Shown piece by piece: positions 46,282-54,295 of a DNA stretch of 64,000 nt (positions are counted from its first letter, which is position 1; each line of letters opens with the position of its first letter). The DNA is from Serratia surfactantfaciens (GTDB taxonomy: Bacteria > Pseudomonadota > Gammaproteobacteria > Enterobacterales > Enterobacteriaceae): positions 682,001 through 746,000 of the forward strand of contig NZ_CP016948.1 in the NCBI RefSeq assembly GCF_001642805.2, in the 5' to 3' direction. The position numbers and the translations under genes are program-made. Below the pieces are notes generated by a model, which did no database searches, had not been told where the DNA came from, and worked only from the letters and a program-made list of their open reading frames with translations.

Positions 46282-46428
46282 TTAGCGCACGACCACAATG
46301 CGTGGTGGGTAAGCGGCAACCGCTGAAACGACAGAGGAAACGGCGGGTGGAGCGGAGGAAGCACACAGCAAAACGACGGCCGGGGCGGTCGCGTTGGTGG
46401 GATCTGTGCTGTGCGCAAAGTGAGCCAT
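46282..46428 (-). CDS. Possible leader peptide upstream of the EamA gene
   Basis: A 48-codon frame, ATG at 46428 with AGGA 7 bases upstream, encoding a peptide starting MAHFAHSTDPTNATAPAVVL and ending PPRIVVVR. It is rich in Val, Ala and Leu. The ATAPAVV block and Val-rich end recall IvbL, the attenuator peptide of ilvB. A GC-rich dyad (CTCCGGC...GCCGGAG) lies between it and the transporter. It may be chance in GC-rich DNA. Confidence 0.35.
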   Translation of the reverse strand: MAHFAHSTDPTNATAPAVVLLCASSAPPAVSSVVSAVAAYPPRIVVVR

Positions 46429-46467
46429 TTAGGTTCCTGAACATCGGGAATGAAATTAACCGTTTCA

Positions 46468-46496
46468 AACATAACCAAGTTCACCGTGGGACGCAA
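46468..46496 (-). promoter_or_regulatory. Sigma-70 promoter toward the EamA gene
   Basis: On the minus strand TTGCGT (46496-46491) and TATGTT (46473-46468) are 17 bases apart. Transcription would begin about 30 bases before the possible leader peptide. Confidence 0.5.
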
Positions 46497-46519
46497 TCGT
46501 AAATCGCAGGTACTTTAAT

Positions 46520-46538
46520 GATAATGAAAATCATTATC
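46520..46538. promoter_or_regulatory. Fur box
   Basis: GATAATGAAAATCATTATC differs from the 19-base Fur consensus GATAATGATAATCATTATC at one position. It lies 190 bases before the ABC importer and about 24 bases beyond the leftward promoter, so it could control either direction. Confidence 0.88.
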
Positions 46539-46552
46539 ATTAATTAAAGGAT

Positions 46553-46690
46553 ATGTTATGTTGCTTTAACGGCGCAATTTTGACGCAAAAGCAAGCCGCA
46601 GCGGAGTGGATACCCTGTTCCGGCTTGCGCGCTGAGTGCGTATGGCAAGAGACGTTGCGATTCGCTTTTGCAGAGGGCGGGCAATCGTGA
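46553..46690 (+). CDS. Small ORF downstream of the Fur box, function unknown
   Basis: A 45-codon frame from ATG 46553 to TGA 46690. The protein would be short, with four cysteines and two tryptophans, and matches nothing I recognise. AAAGG precedes the ATG by only 2 bases, which is too close for efficient initiation. Its place between a Fur box and a Zur box is the only reason to list it. Confidence 0.25.
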   Translation: MLCCFNGAILTQKQAAAEWIPCSGLRAECVWQETLRFAFAEGGQS

Positions 46691-46704
46691 TAGAAATAAT
46701 GATA

Positions 46705-46719
46705 TGTTATAATATAACA
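46705..46719. promoter_or_regulatory. Zur-box core over the importer promoter
   Basis: TGTTATAATATAACA is a perfect 15-base palindrome identical to the core of the gammaproteobacterial Zur consensus (GAAATGTTATANTATAACATTTC, one N at the centre). It overlaps a TATAAT -10 (46708-46713) and lies 9 bases before the ATPase start, an ideal repression position. It implies zinc-dependent control of the importer. Confidence 0.8.
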
Positions 46720-46727
46720 AATGATGC

Positions 46728-47510
46728 ATGATGAACCCAATTCACGACATCCTCCACGTTGATGGGGTGAGCCTGGCCGGTCACGGCGGGGCATTGATAC
46801 TCGACAACATTCATTTCGCGCTCCGCCCCGGTGAGAAGCTGGCGGTGATCGGCCCTAACGGCAGCGGCAAGTCGAGCCTGTTACGCACCCTGATCGGCGA
46901 AACGCGGCCAGACAGCGGCGACATTTACTGGCGCGGGCGCGCCTTGTCAAACTGGTCGGCGGCGGAGCGCGCCAAAAGCATCGCCTTTCTGGCGCAAAAC
47001 GATCTGCCGGATCTAAGGCTGTCGCTTGAGGATTATGTCGCCTTAGGGCGTTTGCCATTTGGTGAGCAACCGGCGGCGGCGAAGCGCATCGTTGACCAGG
47101 CCATCGAAGAAACCGGGCTGGGGCCGCTCAGGCGCCACCCTCTGGGGCGGCTCTCGGGCGGCCAGCGTCAGCGCGCTGCGCTGGCCCGGGCGTTGGCGCA
47201 GTCTCCCGACCTGTTGCTGCTGGATGAACCGACCAATCACCTCGATCCGCCCGGGCGCTCGGCGCTGCTGTCGTTAGTAAAAAATAAAGATATTGCCGTG
47301 ATTGCGGTGCTGCACGATCTGCCCGTGGCGGAGGCGTTTGCCGATCGGATCCTGGTGCTCAACGAAAGCCGCCAGGTGGCCTGCGGTTCGCCCGAGGCGG
47401 TGTTGCAAACGCCGGTGATTTTGCCGGTGTTCGGCATGCAAAGTTTCAATGTAGCGCATCCCGTCAGCGGGAAAACGCTGCGTATTTTTGACGTTCCCCA
47501 TTGCGCTTGA
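46728..47510 (+). CDS. FecCD-type metal/metallophore ABC importer, ATPase
   Basis: A 260-residue ABC ATPase of the FepC/BtuD class. It has Walker A GPNGSGKSS, the Q-loop FLAQND, signature LSGGQRQR and Walker B LLLDEPTNHLD. The start may be ATG 46728 or ATG 46731; neither has a clear ribosome site and the leader predicted from the -10 is only a few bases, so initiation may be leaderless. First gene of the ATPase-binding protein-permease operon controlled by the Zur-type box. Confidence 0.88.
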   Translation: MMNPIHDILHVDGVSLAGHGGALILDNIHFALRPGEKLAVIGPNGSGKSSLLRTLIGETRPDSGDIYWRGRALSNWSAAERAKSIAFLAQNDLPDLRLSLEDYVALGRLPFGEQPAAAKRIVDQAIEETGLGPLRRHPLGRLSGGQRQRAALARALAQSPDLLLLDEPTNHLDPPGRSALLSLVKNKDIAVIAVLHDLPVAEAFADRILVLNESRQVACGSPEAVLQTPVILPVFGMQSFNVAHPVSGKTLRIFDVPHCA

Positions 47511-47526
47511 TAAACCAGAGAGAAAC

Positions 47527-48483
47527 ATGAACACACGCGTATTCATCCTGCTTATGCTGTTGGCCGCCAGGTCGGCGGCGGCCGAAAGTTTTCCCGTCAC
47601 CGTAGACAGCTGCGGTACGCCGGTCACCTTTAACCAAGCGCCGCAGCACGCCGTTATCAACGATATCAACATGGCCGAGATGGCCTTTGCGCTCCACCTG
47701 CAGGATCGGATCGTCGGGCTGACCGGCATCACCGGTTGGTACAAACTGACACCTGACTTCAAGGCCGCGATGGGCGCGATTCCCGAACTGGCACCGAAAT
47801 ATCCCGCTTTGGAAACGTTACTGGCGGCGCAGCCGGATTTCTTCTTCGCCGGCTGGAATTACGGCATGAAGATCGGCGGCGACGTCACGCCGGAGAAGCT
47901 CGCCCCGTTCGGCATCAAAACGCTGGTGCTGAGTGAGAGCTGCGTACAGGCCGGTGGCCGGCCGCAGAAGGCCGATATGAACCTGCTGTATGACGATGAG
48001 CTGAAGCTCGGCAAGATTTTCGGCAAGCAGCGAGAGGCCGCCGCGTTGGTTGAGGGCTGGCAGCGCCGGCTAGCTACGCTTCCCGCCAGGCCGGCGGGGC
48101 AGGCGCCGCTCAAGGTATTCGTCTATGACTCGGGAGAAGAGAAACCTTTCACCAGCGGCAGATATGCCATGCCGACGGCGATCATCGAGGCGGCGGGGGG
48201 CCGCAACGTGATGGACGGTTTGCCGGCGAGCTGGACGACGGCTTCCTGGGAGGCGGTGGCGGCGGCAGAGCCCGACTTCATCATTCTGCTGGATTATCAG
48301 ACCGGGTCAGGCGCCGATGCGCTGCGGCGTTTCCTCGAGTCTCATCCGTTGATGAAATTGACGCCCGCGGTACAGCATCATCGTTATCTGAAACTGCAGT
48401 ATGCGGAGCTGACCCCGGGGCCGGCCAACATCGGCGCGGTTGAAAAGCTGGCGCGGGCGCTGTACGTGCCGGCTAGCGAATGA
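47527..48483 (+). CDS. Periplasmic metal/metallophore-binding protein
   Basis: A 318-residue type III solute-binding protein. The signal peptide MNTRVFILLMLLAARSAAA is followed by ESFPVTVDSCGTPVTF, the usual opening of FepB/BtuF-like proteins, and two Rossmann-like lobes joined by a helix. Cysteines near the start (VDSC) and at LSESC may form a disulfide. Ligand identity is unknown; the Zur-type operator suggests a zinc complex. ATG 47527 has GAGA upstream. Confidence 0.85.
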   Translation: MNTRVFILLMLLAARSAAAESFPVTVDSCGTPVTFNQAPQHAVINDINMAEMAFALHLQDRIVGLTGITGWYKLTPDFKAAMGAIPELAPKYPALETLLAAQPDFFFAGWNYGMKIGGDVTPEKLAPFGIKTLVLSESCVQAGGRPQKADMNLLYDDELKLGKIFGKQREAAALVEGWQRRLATLPARPAGQAPLKVFVYDSGEEKPFTSGRYAMPTAIIEAAGGRNVMDGLPASWTTASWEAVAAAEPDFIILLDYQTGSGADALRRFLESHPLMKLTPAVQHHRYLKLQYAELTPGPANIGAVEKLARALYVPASE

Positions 48484-49487
48484 ACTCGCCGACCGGGCGG
48501 TTTATGCTGCTCGCGCCGTTGGCATTGTTGGCATTGTGCGGGTTAATGATCTGGAGCCTGCAGCTGGGCAGCGTCGTACTGTCATGGCGGCAAACGATGG
48601 CGGCATTGGGGCTTTCATCTGCGCCCCTCTCCGGCATGTTGGACACCATCGTCGTGCAGTTGCGCGTGCCCAGGGCCCTGTTGGCGGCGCTGACCGGCGC
48701 CGGGCTGGCGATGACCGGCGCACTGCTGCAGACCACCACCCGCAACGAACTGGCCGATCCTTTTCTGTTTGGGCTCTCCTCCGGCGCTTCCGCCGGGGCG
48801 GTGCTGGTCATCACGCGCTTCGGCGATGCGTTGGGCGCGCTGACGTTGCCGCTGTCCGCTTTCGTCGGCGGCATTCTGTCCGCGATGGCGGTGATGATCC
48901 TGTTTCGCGTCAGCCGGGTCAGGCGCGCCGATCAGCTCATCGTCTGCGGCCTGGCGGTCTCGTTTTTGTTCAGCGCGCTCACCAGCTACCTGGTGTTTTC
49001 CGGCGATCAGCGAGCGGCCGGCTCGGTGTTGTTCTGGTCGCTCGGCGGATTGGGGCTGGCGCGTTGGGATAACCTGGTCATTCCGCTGGTGAGTTTCGTG
49101 CTGCTGGCCGGGTTTACGGCGCTGCGTTGGCGGGCGCTGGACTCGCTTCTGGCGGGCGAGCAAACCGCCCACTCGATGGGGGTCAACGTGGCGCGCCTGC
49201 GCACCGAGACCTTTCTGTGCTGCGCGCTGTCTACGGCGTTCCTCGTATCGCTGACGGGGGTGATCGGTTTTGTCGGGCTGATGGTGCCTTATCTGGCCCG
49301 GCGCCTGGTGGGCGTGCGCCACCGCTTGTCCGTGCCGATGTGCGGCCTGCTAGGGGCGATGCTGCTGACCGGCGGCGACATGCTCAGCCGCAGCCTGATC
49401 CCCAATCAGGAGCTGCCCATCGGCATCATTACGGCGGGGCTGGGGGGCGCGTTCATCGTCTCCTTGCTGCTGCGCGCGGAACGATGA
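48480..49487 (+). CDS. FecCD-type ABC importer permease
   Basis: A 335-residue permease with about ten membrane segments. LRVPRALLAALTGAGLAMTG, the GLSSGASAGAVL loop and GFVGLMVPYLARRLVGVRHR are FecCD-family landmarks. ATG 48480 overlaps the binding-protein stop (ATGA). It would form the homodimeric channel for the ATPase and binding protein upstream. No TonB-dependent receptor is present in the window. Confidence 0.9.
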   Translation: MNSPTGRFMLLAPLALLALCGLMIWSLQLGSVVLSWRQTMAALGLSSAPLSGMLDTIVVQLRVPRALLAALTGAGLAMTGALLQTTTRNELADPFLFGLSSGASAGAVLVITRFGDALGALTLPLSAFVGGILSAMAVMILFRVSRVRRADQLIVCGLAVSFLFSALTSYLVFSGDQRAAGSVLFWSLGGLGLARWDNLVIPLVSFVLLAGFTALRWRALDSLLAGEQTAHSMGVNVARLRTETFLCCALSTAFLVSLTGVIGFVGLMVPYLARRLVGVRHRLSVPMCGLLGAMLLTGGDMLSRSLIPNQELPIGIITAGLGGAFIVSLLLRAER

Positions 49488-49490
49488 ACT

Positions 49491-51014
49491 TCAATAGAGT
49501 TCCAGATGCAGGCGCTGCTGCTCAATCAGCGTCTGCCAAAGGTTTTCCGCCCCGCAGGCTTGTTCCAGCGCCGTCGCCACGGCATGTTCCAGATATTGGC
49601 GATTGCCGCACAGGTAGACATGTGCTCCCCGTCGCAGCAGGCCGCTGATGGCATCGGCATGATCGTCGATCGCATGCTGCACATAATATTTGGCGGCGGC
49701 GTCGCGAGAGAAAGCGGTGATGAGACGCGTGAGTACGTCCGCCGCATTCAGTGCAGCCAATTCCTCGTGATACAGAAAATCTTCATCGCGCCGTTTCTCC
49801 CCGAAGATCAGTACGGTTTCGCGCCGTTCGCTCTGGGCGGCCATTTCGCGCAGTAAGCCTATCAAGGGCGCGATGCCGGTACCGGTAGCGATAAGCAGCA
49901 CCGGTACGGTGGTATCGCGCGGCAGGTAAAAGCCGGGGTTGGCGCGGCAGAAGAGGCGGAAAGGGCCAGAGTGGCTGAGCAGCCATCCGGTCGCCGTGCC
50001 GCGCCGCGTGCGGCCGCCGCGTTCATAATGGATGTCGCGCACGCACAGATCGAGGCTCTCTTTCCGCGCAGCCGAAGCGATGGAGTAGGCGCGCGGCAGG
50101 CAAACGGGCAGCAGCGCCAGCAGGTTCTCCAGTGTGATCGCGTGCGGCGGGCAAAAATCGTGCAGCACGTCCAGCAGATCGGCGCCGTACAGATAGTTCT
50201 CCAGGGCTTTGCGCTGACGGATCTTAAGCAGGCCTTTGAGATCTTCGCTGTCGGCCAACTGTGCCAGTTCGCGCAGCGTCGTTTTGCTGAGCTGGCGCAG
50301 CTCCCGGCGACGCAGCGCGTCGACGGCCTCCGGCCTGCCCAGCCAGTCAGCCAGCCGGATCAATAATCCTTCGTCGTTTTCCGGCAACAGATAGACGGTA
50401 TCTCCCGCCCGGTAAACGATGCCGCTGTCGGCGATATTCAGCCGCAGATGCCAGGCTTGCGGCGTGCGTGCACTGAGCGGCCGTCGTTCGAGAAGGGCGG
50501 CGCTGAACGCATGGTCTTCACCGTAGGCGGTTACGCGCAGATGCAAGTCTCGGCCGGCCTGGGCATCGCCGGCCAGCACCTTATCCAGCGTCGTCAGCCA
50601 GGTCGTGAAGAACGGTTCGAAGTTAACGTCGGCGTCGACGCGATTGATAATGGCACGGGCGCCGTATTGCGTCAGGCGCGTATCCAGCGCCTGCGTGAAG
50701 CCACAGAAATGCGGGTACGCGGTGTCGCCAAGACCGAAGATGGCGTAGCGCAACCGATGGTGATCCGGCCATTGCGTCAGCGTGTCGGAAAAACGTTCGG
50801 CGTTGGCGGGCGGCTCGCCGTCGCCAAATGAGCTCGAGACGATCAGCAGGGTATCATGCTCGCCCACATCGGCGGGCTGGATGGCGTTGAGTTCTTTCAC
50901 GACGGGATGGTAGGGTTGCAGGCTGCCTTGTTCACCCAGGCGCATCGCCAGCGCCCGGGCGTTGCCCGACTCCGAACCGTAACCAATCAGGATGCGTTCG
51001 ATGAGGTCGGCCAT
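49491..51014 (-). CDS. CysJ-like diflavin reductase
   Basis: A protein of about 507 residues with the diflavin-reductase layout. The N-terminal flavodoxin domain has the FMN loop GYGSESGNA and SSSFGDGEPP. Then comes the FAD domain with LPRAYSIASA and a C-terminal NADPH domain with ATGTGIAPLIGLL and YLCGN. The C-terminus is HLELY, an aromatic cap as in the family. It is shorter than CysJ (about 599) and no CysI is nearby. The start may be ATG 51014 or GTG 51023, which overlaps the PAS gene stop. The redox partner is probably the adjacent PAS protein or a metal complex. Confidence 0.87.
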   Translation of the reverse strand: MADLIERILIGYGSESGNARALAMRLGEQGSLQPYHPVVKELNAIQPADVGEHDTLLIVSSSFGDGEPPANAERFSDTLTQWPDHHRLRYAIFGLGDTAYPHFCGFTQALDTRLTQYGARAIINRVDADVNFEPFFTTWLTTLDKVLAGDAQAGRDLHLRVTAYGEDHAFSAALLERRPLSARTPQAWHLRLNIADSGIVYRAGDTVYLLPENDEGLLIRLADWLGRPEAVDALRRRELRQLSKTTLRELAQLADSEDLKGLLKIRQRKALENYLYGADLLDVLHDFCPPHAITLENLLALLPVCLPRAYSIASAARKESLDLCVRDIHYERGGRTRRGTATGWLLSHSGPFRLFCRANPGFYLPRDTTVPVLLIATGTGIAPLIGLLREMAAQSERRETVLIFGEKRRDEDFLYHEELAALNAADVLTRLITAFSRDAAAKYYVQHAIDDHADAISGLLRRGAHVYLCGNRQYLEHAVATALEQACGAENLWQTLIEQQRLHLELY

Positions 51015-51019
51015 AGTGG

Positions 51020-51445
51020 TCACTTGTCGTAGTGGTTGTCGAACTGTTCTTTGGCAAATTCCACCGATTCGAAGTCGGTCATCAGATCGTTGATCACGCG
51101 GCGGATGCTGATATAGGCCTCGATATTGCCCTGGGCGTCATACAGCGGCTGCACCGTGGTGTCGACCACGTACAGCACGCCGCCCTTGCCGATGTTCGGA
51201 ATGATGCCGGTCCAGATGCCGCCCGCCTTGATGGTGTCCCACATCGCTTTGTAAACCGCTTTCGGCACGGAAGGGTGGCGTACGATGCTGTGGGGCTGGC
51301 CCACTAGCTCCTCCCGGGAAAAGCCGGTCAGCTGACAAAACAGATCGTTGACGTAGGTGATGGTGCCCTGCAGATCGGTGGTGGAGATCACCATCACTTT
51401 ATCGAGCGCGGCCAACAGTTTGGCGGAATTGAGGGGCTGACTCAT
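51020..51445 (-). CDS. Stand-alone Aer-like PAS protein
   Basis: A 141-residue protein made of a single PAS domain. STTDLQGTITYVNDLFCQLTGFS and GQPHSIVRHPSVPKAVYKAMW (landmarks STTDLQ, GQPHSIVRHPSVP) closely follow the FAD-binding PAS of the aerotaxis receptor Aer. There is no HAMP, kinase or signalling domain. It precedes the diflavin reductase with overlapping codons and has a Fur-like box upstream, suggesting a flavin redox shuttle or sensor. AGGAACCTACC precedes ATG 51445. Confidence 0.85.
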   Translation of the reverse strand: MSQPLNSAKLLAALDKVMVISTTDLQGTITYVNDLFCQLTGFSREELVGQPHSIVRHPSVPKAVYKAMWDTIKAGGIWTGIIPNIGKGGVLYVVDTTVQPLYDAQGNIEAYISIRRVINDLMTDFESVEFAKEQFDNHYDK

Positions 51446-51518
51446 GGTAGGTTCCTTCTCATTAACAACTTCGCGGTGAATGCCACGGCGGATGTCATGT
51501 ATCCGTCATGACAGCTTT

Positions 51519-51537
51519 GTAATTGATTCTCATTTGC
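51519..51537. promoter_or_regulatory. Fur-like box upstream of the PAS/diflavin operon
   Basis: On the minus strand GCAAATGAGAATCAATTAC matches the Fur consensus at 13 of 19 positions, with the AATGAGAAT half-site common in enterobacterial Fur boxes. It is about 75 bases before the PAS start. Confidence 0.6.
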
Positions 51538-51668
51538 GATGAATGGTAATCGGGAAATTTATAAGTTGCAATAAAAATGCATCTTTAAAGGCGCAGAGAG
51601 ATCACGATGAGGCAGGCGGGGGGAGAGTAGGCCCGCGCCGGGTGCTGCGGCAGGCCGGGGTACGCCGT

Positions 51669-53375
51669 TTAGCGGGGGCCTTCGGCCCAGCCCTTGCGTT
51701 TGCTGGTTTTGCCGATGCCGGGGTTGAAGCTGTTGGTCGGATCGGCGGTGCGGTAGAACGCCTGCAGATCCGGTTTGGCGTGGTAGAGATGGCCGACGTT
51801 ATGCTCCGCCGGATATTCGGCGCCGCGCCGGTTGAGGATCTCGAGCATCTTTTCTTTCAGCGCGTGGCTGTCGACGCCTTTTTTCACCACGTAATCCTGG
51901 TGGAACACGTGGCACATAAAGTGGCCGTAATACAGCTTGTGCACCAGTTGGCTATCGATCTCCGGCGGCAACGTTTCGAACCAGTCGGTGTCGTTACGGC
52001 GCAGGGCGATGTCCAGCGCCAGAATATCCTCTACCTTGTCGGCGTGTACCGCATGGTAGCGCACGGCGGCGCCGGCGGCGGCGAAGCGGTGCAGGAAGGC
52101 CTTTTTGCCCTCGTCAGGCGTGCAGGCGAAGAAAGCCCCCTCGGCCTGGGTGAAGTACTCGGTCAGGTAGCGCTGCGCTTCGTCTACGCCGGGGCCGGCC
52201 ATCTTCAGCAGCAGGTGATGCTCGAAACGTTCGCGGTATTCTTTCATGCGTTTCGGCAGGTGGCTCGGCGCCAGATGGCTCAGGCCCTGCATCAGCCGGT
52301 CGGTCAGGTTGTGCGGCAGCAGCGGCAGCTTGTTGAGGCTGGCGTCCATGCGGCCTTTCAGGGTGAAGAAGCGCGGCATCTGATCGGTGCCGAGCTTGTC
52401 GATCATCATAAAGGTGTCTTTGCCGTAGACCTCGGCGATGTCGAAGATATCGCGGTGCATGTATTCACCGGCCACCGGCAGGTTGTCGAACTGGCTCAGC
52501 ATGTGGCGGCGCAGTTCGGTCAGCACCGCGGTGTCGTTGGTGCCGATATAGAACACCTGCTCTTTGCCTTCCTTCTCGAAGGTGTCGAGCCGCACCGCGA
52601 ACACCGCCAGCTTGCCGGCGCAGCCGGAGGCTTCGTACAGACGGCGTTTATCGGCGTTGAAGCGGGAAGGGGTGTCGGCGTCGACGTCGCGCACCCGGCT
52701 GGCGTACTCGTTATCCGAGGCGCGCAGCTCGCCGAATTCGACGTCCTCCGGGCGGTAATCGCCTTTTTCCAGCCGGGTGAGGATCTCTTCAGGCGTGTCG
52801 CCGAGGCGGATGCCCAGATGGTTCACCAGGCGCAGCTGGCCGTCTTCACCCAACTGAGCGTACAGCGCCATTTCGGTATAGGCCGGGCCGCGTTTCACCA
52901 GCGAGCCGCCGGAGTTGTTGCACACGCCGCCGATCACCGACGCGCCGATACAGGAGGAGCCGATCACCGAATGCGGCTCGCGGCCGTAAGGCTTGAGCAA
53001 TTTTTCGAGGTGATGCAGGGTGCTGCCGGGAAAACCAACCACCTGCTTACCGTTATCCAGCACCTGAATATGATCGAGGCGCAGGGTGCTGACGATGACG
53101 ATATCGCGATCATAGTCGTTGCCGCTGGGGGTTGAACCTTCGGTCAGGCCGGTGTTGGCGGCCTGCATGATGACGATTTTGTCGGCGGCCACGCAGGCCT
53201 GCAGAATGCGCCACAGCTGCAGCAGGCTGGTGGGAAACAGCACCGCCAGCGCCTGGCCTTCGCCGGAACGGAAGCCCTTGCGATACCGTTCGGTGTTGCG
53301 ATCGCCGGTCAACAGCTGCGGGCCGCCGACGATGTCTTTAACCTGGTTGAGAAATGCCTGATTGCCTGACTGCAT
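51669..53375 (-). CDS. dld: Quinone-dependent D-lactate dehydrogenase
   Basis: A 568-residue FAD flavoprotein that oxidises D-lactate to pyruvate and feeds electrons to the quinone pool at the inner membrane. The FAD-binding segment has QAANTGLTEGSTPSGNDYD and GSSCIGASVIGGVCNNSGG. The C-terminal half includes the membrane-association domain characteristic of Dld, with HNVGHLYHAKPDLQAFYR. Length is close to E. coli Dld (571). In E. coli dld lies between bglX and pbpG. Confidence 0.95.
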   Translation of the reverse strand: MQSGNQAFLNQVKDIVGGPQLLTGDRNTERYRKGFRSGEGQALAVLFPTSLLQLWRILQACVAADKIVIMQAANTGLTEGSTPSGNDYDRDIVIVSTLRLDHIQVLDNGKQVVGFPGSTLHHLEKLLKPYGREPHSVIGSSCIGASVIGGVCNNSGGSLVKRGPAYTEMALYAQLGEDGQLRLVNHLGIRLGDTPEEILTRLEKGDYRPEDVEFGELRASDNEYASRVRDVDADTPSRFNADKRRLYEASGCAGKLAVFAVRLDTFEKEGKEQVFYIGTNDTAVLTELRRHMLSQFDNLPVAGEYMHRDIFDIAEVYGKDTFMMIDKLGTDQMPRFFTLKGRMDASLNKLPLLPHNLTDRLMQGLSHLAPSHLPKRMKEYRERFEHHLLLKMAGPGVDEAQRYLTEYFTQAEGAFFACTPDEGKKAFLHRFAAAGAAVRYHAVHADKVEDILALDIALRRNDTDWFETLPPEIDSQLVHKLYYGHFMCHVFHQDYVVKKGVDSHALKEKMLEILNRRGAEYPAEHNVGHLYHAKPDLQAFYRTADPTNSFNPGIGKTSKRKGWAEGPR

Positions 53376-53500
53376 GCTGCCTGTCTCCCTGTCATTCCCG
53401 TCGCTTTAACCGCGGCGCCGGAGTGCCGCATATAAGCTAAGAGGTTATCAATTAAATAACTTATTAAGCTATCAGCTTGCTAGGCTAATGGCCTGCGGGT

Positions 53501-54295
53501 TTAGTAGCGCTCGGCGTAGCCGGCCCGACGCTCTTCGTCGCGCAGCGTCAGGATCTCCACGCCGTCGGCGGTGACCGCCACGGTGTGCTCCCACTGCGCC
53601 GACAATTTTTTGTCGCGCGTCACCACCGTCCAACCGTCTTTCTTCTGCTTGATGCGGCGATCGCCCTGGTTGATCATCGGCTCGATGGTGAACACCATGC
53701 CTTCCTGCAGCACCATACCGCTGCCGGGTTGGCCGTAGTGCAACACCGCCGGCTCTTCGTGCATGTCGCGGCCGATGCCGTGGCCGCAATATTCCCGCAC
53801 GATGCTATAGCCGGCCTGTTCGGCGTGCCGCTGGATGGCGTGGCCGATATCCCCCAGAGTGGCGCCCGGTTTTACCGCGCGAATGCCTTGCCACATCGAT
53901 TCATAAACGTTGTTCACCAGCCGTTTGGCCAGCGGCGTCACCTGGCCGATGCAGTACATCTTGCTGGAGTCGGCGATGTAGCCGCCGTTTTCCAGCGTGA
54001 TGTCCACGTTGACGATCATGCCGGAACGCAGGATTTTGCTGGCCGACGGCACCCCGTGGCACACCACGTCGTCGACTGAGGTGTTGAGCACATAGGGGAA
54101 ATCATACTGCCCCTTGCTGGCCGGGCGCGACTTCAATTCTTCGACGATAAACGCCTCGGCGCGGTCGTTGATCTCCATGGTGGAGATGCCTTCGACAATC
54201 ACCTCATCGAGCATAGCGAACACTTTAGCCAGCAGGGCGCCGGAATTGCGCATTTTGGCAATCTCTTCCGGCGTTTTAATCACAATCTGTTTCAC
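53501..54295 (-). CDS. map: Type I methionine aminopeptidase (paired with ParD-like gene)
   Basis: A 264-residue metalloprotease that removes the initiator methionine. All five metal ligands are visible: Asp in VNVDITLE, Asp in YIADSSKM, His in YCGHGIGRD, Glu in FTIEPM and Glu in AQWEHTV. It is probably not the housekeeping copy, which in enterobacteria lies divergent from rpsB. Its ATG overlaps the stop of a ParD-like gene by 4 bases, so the two are translationally coupled. Confidence 0.92.
   Translation of the reverse strand: MKQIVIKTPEEIAKMRNSGALLAKVFAMLDEVIVEGISTMEINDRAEAFIVEELKSRPASKGQYDFPYVLNTSVDDVVCHGVPSASKILRSGMIVNVDITLENGGYIADSSKMYCIGQVTPLAKRLVNNVYESMWQGIRAVKPGATLGDIGHAIQRHAEQAGYSIVREYCGHGIGRDMHEEPAVLHYGQPGSGMVLQEGMVFTIEPMINQGDRRIKQKKDGWTVVTRDKKLSAQWEHTVAVTADGVEILTLRDEERRAGYAERY

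Larger units (their letters stand above)
46179..46727. other. Intergenic control region between the EamA gene and the metal importer
   Basis: 549 bases between divergent genes. Leftward it holds a promoter (46468-46496) and a possible 48-codon leader peptide. In the middle is a near-perfect Fur box (46520-46538); to its right is a 45-codon open frame (46553-46690). A Zur-box core (46705-46719) lies immediately before the ATPase gene. No larger gene is supported. Confidence 0.65.

Noticed and set aside
46540..46794. An 84-codon minus-strand frame across the Zur box
   Set aside because: It spans the importer promoter and the start of the ATPase gene and has no start signal.
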